64,000 bases of DNA. It comes from Nocardioides sp. Arc9.136 (GTDB taxonomy: Bacteria; Actinomycetota; Actinomycetes; Propionibacteriales; Nocardioidaceae). The DNA is taken from positions 3,917,001 to 3,981,000 of the forward strand of contig NZ_CP113431.1 in assembly GCF_030506255.1 (NCBI RefSeq). Reading direction: 5' to 3'. The number at the start of each line of letters is the position of its first letter. The stretch's first letter is position 1. Below are positions 1 to 7,612 of this stretch, piece by piece. The position numbers and the translations under genes were made by a program. A model generated the notes under the pieces. The model ran no database searches, was not told where the DNA came from, and worked only from the letters and a program-made list of their open reading frames with translations.

Positions 1-35
1 CCGTGACGAGCGGGTCCGCGCGTAGTTTGTGGGGC

Positions 36-1064
36 ATGGCGCAGGAGAGTGAGCCCGCCGACCTGCTCGACCGGTGGCTGACCCACCGCGAGCAGGGCGG
101 TGCCGCGCGCACGCCGGTCGCCGGCGCCGTCGACTCGGGGTCGGCGACCGACGTGGACGCGGAGGACCCGCTCTTCGACGAGTCCTTCGAGCCGGCACCG
201 GAGGAGGTGGAGGCGCCGCTGTTCGAGGCCTCCGCACCGCAGGAGCTGCAGCTCGACTTCGAGCCGGTGATCATCCCCTCGGCCCGCCGCAGGCAGGAGC
301 GGGCAGGGTCGCGCCGCGGGCGGCTGCGCCCGCGGCGCGACGACCAGGCACCCGAGGCCGCGGGCGACCCGGTCGCCGACCCCGAGGCCGACCCGGTCGT
401 CACCGACGCCGTCCCGGAGGCTCCGGCCGAGGTCCCGGCCGGGCCGACCCCGGAGGAGGTGCGCGCCGCCGAGGCGCGCGTCGCCGAGGAGGCCCGGGTG
501 GCAGCCGGGGAGCGCATCGCCGCCCAGCTGGAGGCGGCCCGGGTGGCCGAGCGCGAGACGCGCCCGGCCCGCCCGGTGAGGAGCCCGGCACCACCGGCAG
601 CGGCGGCCGCACGAGCCACGGTGGACGACGCGTCGACGAACCACGTGTTCCGGCCACGGACCGGCGCCCGACGGGTCGTCGGCCTGCTGCTCCTGGTGCT
701 GCTCGCGGCCACCGCCGGCGCGGCGTACGCCGCCTCCCGCGACCAGACGACCACCACCCTCGGCCTGGCCGGGACGCTCGCGGTCCTCACCCTGGTCGTC
801 TGGGCGGTGCGGGCCGGATCGGCGCCGACCCGGATGTCGGTGACCGCCGGGCAGCTGGAGGTGCTGCGCGGGGGCGGGAGGTTCGTCTTCGACCTGCGCA
901 GTCCCCACACGCCGATCGAGGTGGTGGGTGAGCCGGGGTCGCGTGGGTGGAAGGTGCTGTTCCTGCGGCGGAGCATGGAGCCGTTCGTGGTCGACTCCAC
1001 CATGGTCGACCCCGAGGAGTTCACCGCCGTCCTGCGCCGGCACCGTCCGGAACGGACGGCCTAG
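36..1064 (+). CDS. Two-TM membrane protein with acidic, coiled-coil N-terminus, unknown function
   Basis: 342 aa, not recognised as a named family. Residues 1-80 are acidic and low in complexity, about 100-190 are rich in Ala, Glu and Arg with a likely coiled coil (repeated AEARVAEEARVA-type heptads), and two hydrophobic segments lie near 212-232 and 243-265. A C-terminal soluble part of about 75 residues looks PH-like in its beta pattern. The ATG at 36 is preferred over the GTG at 3 because TAGTTT (23-28) sits 7 nt before it, as expected for a leaderless transcript. The topology suggests a cytoplasmic N-terminus tethered to the membrane; no enzymatic motif is visible. Confidence 0.7.
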   Translation: MAQESEPADLLDRWLTHREQGGAARTPVAGAVDSGSATDVDAEDPLFDESFEPAPEEVEAPLFEASAPQELQLDFEPVIIPSARRRQERAGSRRGRLRPRRDDQAPEAAGDPVADPEADPVVTDAVPEAPAEVPAGPTPEEVRAAEARVAEEARVAAGERIAAQLEAARVAERETRPARPVRSPAPPAAAAARATVDDASTNHVFRPRTGARRVVGLLLLVLLAATAGAAYAASRDQTTTTLGLAGTLAVLTLVVWAVRAGSAPTRMSVTAGQLEVLRGGGRFVFDLRSPHTPIEVVGEPGSRGWKVLFLRRSMEPFVVDSTMVDPEEFTAVLRRHRPERTA

Positions 1065-1101
1065 GCGCCGCGGCCGCACGCGCCGTACCTAGACTCCGCC
1101 C

Positions 1102-1782
1102 GTGAGTCTCGATCCCCACCGCCCAGCAGAGATCAGCGCCGAGGAGCTCGCCGCGGAGACGGCGCTCTACGCGCCGTTCACCCAGGCGGTGCGCGAGCTG
1201 GTGGACGCCACCATCCGGACCACCGTCGACCCGGACACGATCCGTGCCGCCCAGGCGGAGGTCGAGGCGATCACCGCCCGACTGCGCCGCTCGCAGATCG
1301 ACGGCTCCATCGGCGCGCACTTCGGCCACGGCCGCGCCCGGCAGCCGTGGGGCAACACCGTCGTCGGCGTGCGGAACCCGGTGGCGCCGCCGCTGGACCC
1401 GCAGCCCGCCGGCGACCGGCTCGGCGAGGTCCGTGCGGAGGTCGTGCTCGGCGCGGCGTACGAGGGACCGCCGGGACTCGTCCACGGCGGCGTCTCCTCG
1501 CTGCTGCTCGACCAGATGCTGGGCAACGCGGCCGCCGCGGCGCGCAAGCCCGGCATGACCGCCTACCTCAACGTCACCTACCGCCAGCCCACGCCGCTCG
1601 GCCCGCTCCGCCTCGAGGCGTGGGTCGAGCGCACCGAGGGCCACAAGACGTGGGCCCGCGGGCACGTCATCGGCCCGGACGGGCCGACGGTCGAGGCCGA
1701 GGGGCTCTTCGTGCTCCCCCGCTGGGCCCGGGACCTGCTCGCCGCGCGTGGGGCCACCGAGGTGCCGCCGACGTTCGAGTAG
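1102..1782 (+). CDS. PaaI-type hotdog-fold thioesterase family protein
   Basis: 226 aa. The C-terminal half has the hotdog hallmarks: GPPGLVHGGVSSLLLDQMLG followed by a strand set of YLNVTYRQPTPLGPLRLEA type and a final EAEGLFVLP strand. Members of this family hydrolyse acyl-CoA thioesters; the substrate here cannot be told. The N-terminal 80 residues are a helical extension. GTG 1102 is supported by TAGACT (1090-1095) 6 nt upstream, a leaderless arrangement. It is convergent with ndh, with a hairpin at 1799-1819 between them. Confidence 0.85.
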   Translation: MSLDPHRPAEISAEELAAETALYAPFTQAVRELVDATIRTTVDPDTIRAAQAEVEAITARLRRSQIDGSIGAHFGHGRARQPWGNTVVGVRNPVAPPLDPQPAGDRLGEVRAEVVLGAAYEGPPGLVHGGVSSLLLDQMLGNAAAAARKPGMTAYLNVTYRQPTPLGPLRLEAWVERTEGHKTWARGHVIGPDGPTVEAEGLFVLPRWARDLLAARGATEVPPTFE

Positions 1783-1798
1783 GTCCCGGTACGACGGC

Positions 1799-1819
1799 GA
1801 CGGCCCCACCGGGGCCGTC
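1799..1819. terminator. Hairpin between convergent thioesterase and ndh
   Basis: A perfect 9-bp stem (1799-1807 with 1811-1819) closes a 3-nt loop. It lies 17 nt after the thioesterase stop and 45 nt after the ndh stop, so it could serve both strands. No T-tract follows. Confidence 0.6.
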
Positions 1820-1863
1820 CTGTCGGACGGGTCCGGGTGGGGCCGGGTGCTGCGGCCGAGGGC

Positions 1864-3363
1864 TCAGACGCGCTCGGAGGGACGGGTGCCGCGCTCGCCG
1901 GCGTCGGTGAGGCGGACCTCCTCCGCGGCCTGCGCCTCGAGCTCGTCGCGGCGGGCCTGGTCGCGCTGGGCGTCGTACTCACCCGGCTGCGAGACCAGGT
2001 CGGACGCGCCCCGCTCGAGCCGCTTCAGCGCCGACCGGGCGAAGATCTGCTGCTCGGTCGTGGTGCGCTCGGAGCGGCCGCGGCCGAGGAACGAGACCGC
2101 CCAGTGCAGGACGGCGGTGACCCGGTTCTTGAAGCCGGTGATGTAGACGAGGTGGACCGCCAGCCACATCAGCCAGGCGATGACGCCGGTCAGCCGGAGC
2201 TTGCCGACCATCGCGACCGCGCGGAAGCGGCTGATGATCGCCATCGAGCCCTTGTCGAAGTACTTGAACGGCTTCTGCGGAGCCTTGCCCTCGACCCGGT
2301 TCTGGATCTCCTTGGCGGCGTACTTCGCGCCCTGGATCGCGACCTGCGCGACGCCGGGGAGGTTGTCGAGCTGGATCATGTCGCCCACGACGAAGACCTC
2401 AGGGTGGCCCGGGAGGGTCAGGTCGGGGTTGACGCCGATCCGGCCGGCCCGGTCGAGCGGGGCGCCGCTCTGCTCGGCGAGCTGCTTGCCCAGCGGCGAG
2501 GCCTGCACACCGGCGGCCCAGATCTTGGTGACGGACTCGATCCGCTCGACGCGGCCGTCCTTGAACTTCATCGAGAGCCCGCGCTCGTCGACGTCGGTCA
2601 CCATCGCGCCGAGGATCACCTCGACGCCGAGGTCCTCGAGCTCCTTCTGCGCCTTGCCGCCGAGCTTGGCGCCGAACGGCGGGAGCACCTGCGGCGCGGC
2701 GTCGACGAGGACGACGCGGGCCTGACGGGTGTTGATCGACCGGAAGTCGCGCTTGAGGGTACGGTGCGCGAGCTCGGCGATCTGGCCGGCCATCTCCACA
2801 CCGGTGGGACCGGCGCCCACGACGACGAAGGTCAGCAGGTGGTCGACGTTCTCGCCCCGGGCGGCGCCGAGCTCGGCGAGCTCGAAGGCGCCGAAGATCC
2901 GGCCGCGCAGCTCTAGGGCGTCGTCGATCGACTTCATGCCCGGCGCGAACTCGGCGAACTGGTCGTTGCCGAAGTAGGACTGGCCCGCGCCCGCGGCCAC
3001 GATGAGGGAGTCGTACGGCGTGACCGTCTCCCGACCCAGCACGTGCGAGCGGACGGTCTGCTTCTCCAGGTCGATCTCGGTGACCTCGCCGAGCAGGACC
3101 TGGGCGTTCTTCTGCCCGGCCAGCACCTCGCGGGTCGGCGGCGCGATCTCGCCCTCGGAGAGGATGCCGGTCGCCACCTGGTAGAGCAGCGGCTGGAAGA
3201 GGTGGTGGGTGGTCTTGGCCACCATCGTCACGTCGACGTCGGCGCGCCGCAGCTCCTTGGTCCCGAAGAGGCCACCGAAGCCGGACCCGACCACCACCAC
3301 CTGGTGGCGCCGGCCCTCGCCGGTCGTCCGGGTCTCGTCGCCGAGGGGAGCGGTCGCTGCCAT
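1864..3363 (-). CDS. ndh: Type II NADH dehydrogenase (NDH-2)
   Basis: 499 aa. A single-polypeptide flavoprotein that oxidises NADH and reduces menaquinone at the inner face of the membrane without pumping protons. Visible are an N-terminal FAD-binding GSGFGG motif, a second dinucleotide fold VVVGAGPTGVEMAG near residue 190, the late FAD motif VVGDM, and a hydrophobic C-terminal stretch (TGVIAWLMWLAVHLVYITGF) typical of the actinobacterial enzymes. ATG 3363 is chosen because AGGAGG lies 6 nt upstream; the reading frame stays open further upstream but that part looks non-coding. Length fits the family (about 460-500 aa). Confidence 0.93.
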   Translation of the reverse strand: MAATAPLGDETRTTGEGRRHQVVVVGSGFGGLFGTKELRRADVDVTMVAKTTHHLFQPLLYQVATGILSEGEIAPPTREVLAGQKNAQVLLGEVTEIDLEKQTVRSHVLGRETVTPYDSLIVAAGAGQSYFGNDQFAEFAPGMKSIDDALELRGRIFGAFELAELGAARGENVDHLLTFVVVGAGPTGVEMAGQIAELAHRTLKRDFRSINTRQARVVLVDAAPQVLPPFGAKLGGKAQKELEDLGVEVILGAMVTDVDERGLSMKFKDGRVERIESVTKIWAAGVQASPLGKQLAEQSGAPLDRAGRIGVNPDLTLPGHPEVFVVGDMIQLDNLPGVAQVAIQGAKYAAKEIQNRVEGKAPQKPFKYFDKGSMAIISRFRAVAMVGKLRLTGVIAWLMWLAVHLVYITGFKNRVTAVLHWAVSFLGRGRSERTTTEQQIFARSALKRLERGASDLVSQPGEYDAQRDQARRDELEAQAAEEVRLTDAGERGTRPSERV

Positions 3364-3767
3364 GACATTCCTCCTGTACGAGGTGGGGCCGTGCCTGTGG
3401 ACGTGCACCGGGCTCCGCCGTTGTGCGGTCATTGTCCCGCCGCACGCCTGCCGATCACCAATCCGGTGACCAGTCCGTCGGCCGGCACACATGCCCGGGA
3501 CCCCGGCGGTTCTGCGCCCGTGACGACGGGTCACCGGGTCAACACGGCAGCGGGGGAACCGATTCCGTCGGAAAACTTTCAACGACATGGGTTTGGTCAC
3601 AAGATGCGGGGGTAGGCAAGCCAAGAATGGCTCTACCCGTCGCCTCGACCGTGGACCACGCCGAGCGACGGACCGCACCACCGCCGCACCACCGCCCCAC
3701 ACCACCCCGCCCCACCCGCAGGCGTCCCGCCCCTCACCCGTCCCGCCAGCAGTCCGGAGTCGCACCT
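3364..3767. other. 404-nt intergenic region between divergent ndh and the ATPase-domain regulator
   Basis: No convincing gene. It holds the ndh ribosome-binding site (next to 3363) and upstream sequence, the SigF-type promoter at 3590-3614 pointing right, and an inferred 5' leader of roughly 145 nt before GTG 3768. The overlapping frames here have poor composition. Confidence 0.6.
3590..3614 (+). promoter_or_regulatory. SigF/SigB-type promoter (GGTTT-N15-GGGTA)
   Basis: Seen: GTTT at 3591-3594 preceded by G, then exactly 15 nt, then GGGTA at 3610-3614. Known: this equals the mycobacterial SigF and Streptomyces SigB-family consensus for general stress sigma factors. Inferred: it drives the ATPase-domain gene at 3768 and, through overlapping stops and starts, both crcB genes. 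Confidence 0.65.
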
Positions 3768-4772
3768 GTGCCGCTGAACAGGCCCGCCCTGTCCCTGGGC
3801 CCTGGTCCCCGCGGCGTGCAAGACGCACGCCGATGGGTGGTCGAGACGTGCCGGGACATCGGACGCGACGACCTGGTCGAGTGCGCCGAGCTCGGTGTCT
3901 CCGAGCTGGTCACCAACGCGCTGCTGCACGGTGCTCCGCCGATCCAGGTCCGCGTGCGCGGGACCGTCCAGCACCCGCGGGTCGAGGTGCGTGACGCCTC
4001 CCCCGAGCGCCCGGTGCTGCCCTCGGCCGTGAGCCCCGACGAGGACGACATCCTGCTGACCTTCGGCCGGGGCCTGTCGATCGTCGCGCGCAGCTCCGAC
4101 GCCTGGGGCGCGGAGATGGAGGACGACGGCAAGACCGTGTGGTTCGCCCCGGCCGCCTCGTTCGCGGAGGACGACGGTGTCGAGGGACTGGTCACCGGGG
4201 TCGCGGAGGAGGCGTCGCTCGCCGGCACCGACGACCAGGACCTGCTGGAGATCGAGGTCGTCGCGGTCCCCCTGCGCGCCTACCTGGCCTTCCAGCGCCA
4301 CTACCGCGAGCTGCGCCGTGAGGTCCGGCTCCTCGCGCTGGCCCACGAGGCGGACTACCCCCTCGCCAAGAACCTCTCCGACCTCTTCGGCGACCTGGAC
4401 CGCCAGCTGCGCGAGGGGATCGGCTCCGAGCAGATCGCCGCCGCCCAGGCGACCGGGCTCGAGCAGGCCGACCTGCGCATCGTGATGCCGCGCCGGGGCG
4501 CGCAGACCATCGACCAGTTCCTCGAGCTCCTCGACCTCGCCGACGAGTTCTGCCGCCAGCAGCGCCTGCTGTCGCTGGCCCGCACGCCCGAGCAGCGCGA
4601 GTTCCAGCGGTGGTTCCTCGGCGAGCTGGTGCGCCAGGCGCACGGCGCCGCTCCCCGGCCGTGGACGGGCGGCTCGGGGGTCGGCGCGCAGGACGGCGGC
4701 GCGCCCGCGACCGCCGAGGGCGCCGGCATCGCGGCCGACCTCCGGACGGGACGCCAGAGCAGCGTGTCGTGA
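3768..4772 (+). CDS. Anti-sigma-type HATPase regulator with long helical C-terminus
   Basis: 334 aa. Residues about 15-125 form a GHKL ATPase domain like RsbW/SpoIIAB: the N box is ELGVSELVTNALLHG, followed by VRDASPE and the glycine motif GRGLSIVARSSDAWG. Such proteins bind sigma factors or anti-anti-sigma STAS proteins. Residues 150-300 are a charged, mostly helical region not recognised, perhaps a sensing or dimerisation part. GTG 3768 has GGAG 9 nt upstream; an ATG at 3627 is an alternative that adds a Pro/Arg-rich leader. It lies behind a SigF-type promoter, which suggests feedback control. Its stop overlaps the first crcB start (GTGA). Confidence 0.8.
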   Translation: MPLNRPALSLGPGPRGVQDARRWVVETCRDIGRDDLVECAELGVSELVTNALLHGAPPIQVRVRGTVQHPRVEVRDASPERPVLPSAVSPDEDDILLTFGRGLSIVARSSDAWGAEMEDDGKTVWFAPAASFAEDDGVEGLVTGVAEEASLAGTDDQDLLEIEVVAVPLRAYLAFQRHYRELRREVRLLALAHEADYPLAKNLSDLFGDLDRQLREGIGSEQIAAAQATGLEQADLRIVMPRRGAQTIDQFLELLDLADEFCRQQRLLSLARTPEQREFQRWFLGELVRQAHGAAPRPWTGGSGVGAQDGGAPATAEGAGIAADLRTGRQSSVS

Positions 4773-5179
4773 GCCCGCGACTGCTCGCGGCCGTGGCCGC
4801 GGGCGGCGCGGTCGGCGCTGCCCTGAGGTGGGGGTGTGGGGAAGCGGTGCCTGACGGGCCGGGCCTGCCGGGGACCACGTTGGCGATCAACGTGGTCGGC
4901 AGCCTGCTGCTCGCACTGCTGCCCGGCGTGGCGCCCGTCCGCCGCTCGCCCGCGCTCGCCGCGGCGCTCGGCCCCGGCCTGCTGGGGGGCTTCACCACGC
5001 TGTCGGCGGCCTCGGAGCAGACCCGGTCGCTGCTCGCGGAGGGCCGGTCGCTGCTCGCCCTGGGCTACCTCCTCGGCACGCTCGCGGCCACGGTCGCGGC
5101 GGTCGCACTGGCCTCCCGGCTCGCACCGGCCCCACCGGGCACGGCGGGGGTCCCGAGCGCTCGTCGAGGCGCGTCGTGA
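4769..5179 (+). CDS. crcB: Fluoride channel subunit CrcB (Fluc), first copy
   Basis: 136 aa, four predicted TM segments. The family exports fluoride passively as a dual-topology dimer. The signature region is AINVVGSLLLALLPG, followed by GLLGGFTTLSAASEQT, matching the GN-x-x-G and GFCGGLTT-type motifs of Fluc proteins, although the first positions are more divergent than in the next gene. GTG 4769 overlaps the upstream stop (GTGA), so translation is probably coupled. Paired crcB genes in Gram-positive bacteria usually make a heterodimer. Confidence 0.88.
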   Translation: MSPRLLAAVAAGGAVGAALRWGCGEAVPDGPGLPGTTLAINVVGSLLLALLPGVAPVRRSPALAAALGPGLLGGFTTLSAASEQTRSLLAEGRSLLALGYLLGTLAATVAAVALASRLAPAPPGTAGVPSARRGAS

Positions 5180-5532
5180 CGCTCCTGCTCGTGGCACTGG
5201 GCGGTGCGCTCGGCTCCGCCCTGCGGTACGTCGCGGCGTCGGCGCTCGACGGCCGCTGGCCGCGCGGCACGCTGGCGGTGAACGTCGCCGGCTCGGCCCT
5301 CCTCGGCCTGCTGGTGGGCCTCGGCCACGAGCCGGGCGGCGGCGACGCGGCGTACGCGCTGGTGGGGGTGGGCTTCTGCGGGGGCCTGACCACCTGGTCG
5401 GCGTTCGCGGGGCAGACCCACCGGCTCGGCGGCCGCGCCGGGGCGGCGTACGCCGCGGGCACGCTCGGGCTGGCGCTCGCCGCCTGCGCCCTGGGCTTCT
5501 GGGTGGGCTCCTGGGCGGACCCTCAGGCGTAG
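5176..5532 (+). CDS. crcB: Fluoride channel subunit CrcB (Fluc), second copy
   Basis: 118 aa, four TM segments, with the canonical motifs GGALGSALRYV, LAVNVAGSALLGLL and GFCGGLTTWSAFAGQT. It begins in a GTGA overlap with the first copy, giving a three-gene translationally coupled set (ATPase regulator, crcB, crcB). Its stop overlaps the convergent metallopeptidase gene by 10 nt. No fluoride riboswitch was recognised upstream of the operon. Confidence 0.92.
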   Translation: MTLLLVALGGALGSALRYVAASALDGRWPRGTLAVNVAGSALLGLLVGLGHEPGGGDAAYALVGVGFCGGLTTWSAFAGQTHRLGGRAGAAYAAGTLGLALAACALGFWVGSWADPQA

Positions 5533-5882
5533 CCGAGGTCGTGGAGGCGGTCGTCGTCGATGCCGAAGTGGTGGGCGACCTCGTGCACCACGGTGATCCG
5601 GACCTCGTCGACCAGCTCCTCCTCGCTGCTGCACATGTCCAGCAGCGGACCGCGGAAGACGAAGATCCGGTCGGGCAGCTCCATTCCCTCGGTCCAGCTG
5701 GTCCGCTCGGTCAGCGCCACGCCGTCGTAGAGGCCGAGCAGGTCGTCAGGCTCGCCCTCCGGCGGCTCGTCCTCGACGAGGACGACGACGTTGCGCACGA
5801 GCGAGGCCAGCTCGTCGGGGATGCCGTCGAGCGCCTGGTCGACGAGAGCGTCGAAGCGGTCGCGGTCCATGTCGATCGGCAC
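5523..5882 (-). CDS. Zincin-like metallopeptidase family protein (PF06262 type)
   Basis: 119 aa. A small soluble protein with the C-terminal signature VVHEVAHHFGIDDDRLHDLGY, in which HEVAH is the HExxH zinc site. This matches the short zincin-like family common in actinobacteria; proteolytic activity is mostly untested. GTG 5882 is chosen because CAGACT lies 6 nt before it (weak -10, leaderless type); ATG 5870 would lose four residues. It ends inside crcB on the other strand. Confidence 0.85.
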   Translation of the reverse strand: MPIDMDRDRFDALVDQALDGIPDELASLVRNVVVLVEDEPPEGEPDDLLGLYDGVALTERTSWTEGMELPDRIFVFRGPLLDMCSSEEELVDEVRITVVHEVAHHFGIDDDRLHDLGYA

Positions 5883-5924
5883 GCGGCCAGTCTGCCGTGG
5901 GCGGGCAACGGCCCGGGAACGACT

Positions 5925-5956
5925 GAGCGCCCCGGACCTGGTGGTCCGGGGCGCTC
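5925..5956 (-). terminator. Strong hairpin after tRNA-Asp
   Basis: A perfect 14-bp stem (5925-5938 with 5943-5956) and TGGT loop, starting 3 nt after the CCA end of tRNA-Asp in the direction of transcription. It separates the tRNA from the metallopeptidase gene. Confidence 0.75.
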
Positions 5957-5958
5957 GG

Positions 5959-6035
5959 TGGCGACCCCGACGGGACTCGAACCCGCGGCCTCCGCCGTGA
6001 CAGGGCGGCGCGCTAACCAACTGCGCTACGGGGCC
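5959..6035 (-). tRNA. tRNA-Asp (GTC)
   Basis: Full cloverleaf: acceptor GGCCCCG pairs with CGGGGTC (one G-T), the D arm contains AGTTGGTTAG, the anticodon loop is CTGTCAC (GTC, Asp) and the T arm is GGGTTCGAGTCCC. The 3' CCA is encoded at 5961-5959. It is 106 nt downstream of tRNA-Glu on the same strand and may share its transcript. Confidence 0.97.
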
Positions 6036-6141
6036 ATGGAACTGCTGGTCGTGCTCTGCTCCGCACATCGGCGAAGCGGTGGAACTCTAACCCACACTCT
6101 CGCGACGGACCCAATCGCGGGGCCTGCACGAGCCGGTGGAG

Positions 6142-6214
6142 CACCCCCAACGGGATTCGAACCCGTGCTACCGCCGTGAAAGGGCGGGGTCCTGGGCCGC
6201 TAGACGATGGGGGC
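6142..6214 (-). tRNA. tRNA-Glu (TTC)
   Basis: Cloverleaf with acceptor GCCCCCA, anticodon loop CTTTCAC (TTC, Glu) and T arm GGGTTCGAATCCC; discriminator G at 6142, and CCA is not encoded. A TATGCT box at 6229-6234 lies 14 nt upstream and is the probable -10. Neighbouring Glu, Asp and Phe tRNA genes are a common actinobacterial grouping. Confidence 0.96.
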
Positions 6215-6283
6215 CGGACTGCGCGGACAGCATACGAGATCCTCGCTCGCCGGTGCCGCCCGCCACGGCCCGGAACGCGCGGG

Positions 6284-6769
6284 TCACGGCAGCAGGCCGA
6301 GGCCCTTGACCAGCTTGTCGACCACCTTGCGCGGCCCGACCAGGCTCAGGGCGTGGAAGGAGAGGTCCTCGGTCCCGCTCGCGGCGACCGCGTCGAGGTA
6401 CTCGGCGTACACCCGGGTCTGCTGGGCCTGGACCGGCATCGCGACGAGCGCGACGTCCTCGCGCCGGGCGGCGGCGGCCCGGACGGCGGCGAGCCGCTCG
6501 GGAGCCGCGCCGAGCACCGTGCACCCCAGCCAGGGCAGTCCCGGGTACGACGTGCCGTCGGCGTCGGTGGCGGCGTCGCCGAGCAGCCCGCGGACGCGCG
6601 TGGTGGTGGCGCCGGCGACGCAGACGGCGGCGTTGACCGCCCGCCCGGCCGGCAGGGTCTCGTCCACGACGACGACCCATTTGAGCGGGACGTCGCGGGT
6701 GCTCGCGGACTGGTCGATCTGCTCGGGGTCGAACCCGATCGGCGGCGCCGGGAATGTCTCGGTGGTCAT
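6284..6769 (-). CDS. DUF2000 family protein
   Basis: 161 aa. The core LKWVVVVDETLPAGRAVNAA, followed by a GLPWLGCTVLGA strand-turn and a C-terminal SFHALSLVGPRKVVDKLVKG helix, fits DUF2000, a small alpha/beta family of unknown function related to peptidyl-tRNA hydrolase II folds. ATG 6769 has TAGCGT (6776-6781) 6 nt upstream, a leaderless pattern. It is divergent from an Lrp-type regulator only 78 nt away, which suggests that the regulator controls it. Confidence 0.8.
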   Translation of the reverse strand: MTTETFPAPPIGFDPEQIDQSASTRDVPLKWVVVVDETLPAGRAVNAAVCVAGATTTRVRGLLGDAATDADGTSYPGLPWLGCTVLGAAPERLAAVRAAAARREDVALVAMPVQAQQTRVYAEYLDAVAASGTEDLSFHALSLVGPRKVVDKLVKGLGLLP

Positions 6770-6847
6770 GCGGGAACGCTAGGACGACGTACGGCGCAGA
6801 CGCCAGCACGCCGCGCATCGTCCGGACGAGTGCCTATCCTGGCTGAC

Positions 6848-7309
6848 ATGGACGCCCTGGACCGCTCGATCCTGCGTGCCTGGATGACGGATGCCCGGCG
6901 CAGCCTGCGCGACATCGCGGCCGAGGTCGGGGTCTCCGCGACGACCGTCCACGACCGGGCGCGGGCCCTGCAGCGGCGCGGGGTGGTCCGCGGGAGCCAC
7001 CTCGACGTGGACCTGACCCAGCTCGGCCGCTCGGTGCAGGCCCTGGTCTCGGTGCGGATCCGCCCGCCGACGCGGACCAACATCGAGGACTTCCGCGACT
7101 GGGTCGCCACACTCCCCGAGACCGTCGGCGTCTTCGTGACCTCCGGCCGGGCGGACTTCATGGTGCACGTGGCGGTGGCGAGCAACGACGCGCTCTACGC
7201 CTTCGTCATCGACCGGCTGACCTCGCGCGAGGCGATCGCCGACGTGGAGACCTCGATCATCTACGAGCACCTGCGCAACCCCGTCGTGGACGTCGCGCCG
7301 GAGGCGTGA
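6848..7309 (+). CDS. Lrp/AsnC family transcriptional regulator
   Basis: 153 aa, the usual size. N-terminal winged HTH (LDRSILRAWMTDARRSLRDI, then GVSATTVHDRARALQRRGVV) and a C-terminal RAM/AsnC domain (VGVFVTSGRADFMVHVAVAS). Lrp-type proteins form octamers that respond to amino acids or related small molecules. ATG 6848 follows TATCCT (6835-6840) by 7 nt, a leaderless start. Divergent from the DUF2000 gene; the 78-nt gap must hold both promoters and probably the operator. Confidence 0.92.
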   Translation: MDALDRSILRAWMTDARRSLRDIAAEVGVSATTVHDRARALQRRGVVRGSHLDVDLTQLGRSVQALVSVRIRPPTRTNIEDFRDWVATLPETVGVFVTSGRADFMVHVAVASNDALYAFVIDRLTSREAIADVETSIIYEHLRNPVVDVAPEA

Positions 7310-7378
7310 GCCCGGCGCTGCCGCGTCGAGGACGCGATTCGTCGGCCGCTCCGCGGGCATGTAAGGTGTCCGTCGCTC

Positions 7379-7452
7379 GGGCAGGTAGCTCAGTTGGTAC
7401 GAGCGTCCGCCTGAAAAGTGGAAGGTCGGCGGTTCGACCCCGCCCCTGCCCA
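7379..7452 (+). tRNA. tRNA-Phe (GAA)
   Basis: Acceptor GGGCAGG/CCTGCCC, D arm TAGCTCAGTTGGTACGAGC, anticodon stem TCCGC/GTGGA with loop CTGAAAA (GAA, Phe), T arm GGCGGTTCGACCCCGCC; discriminator A at 7452, no encoded CCA. A TAAGGT box at 7362-7367 is a plausible -10. Confidence 0.96.
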
Positions 7453-7463
7453 CGAGCACCAGC

Positions 7464-7495
7464 GAAGGGCCCCGCCGATCACGGCGGGGCCCTTC
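7464..7495 (+). terminator. Hairpin terminator after tRNA-Phe
   Basis: Perfect 14-bp stem (7464-7477 with 7482-7495) and 4-nt loop, 12 nt after the tRNA end. GC-rich and without a long T-run. Confidence 0.75.
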
Positions 7496-7612
7496 GTCGT
7501 ACGACGGGCACGGACGCCGACTCGTCCCTGGGGGTGCTGGCGGTGGGGGGTGGCCTCGGGTCAGGATGACCCCCCGGCGCACACACGCGCCGGACTCTCG
7601 GGAAGGAACGAC

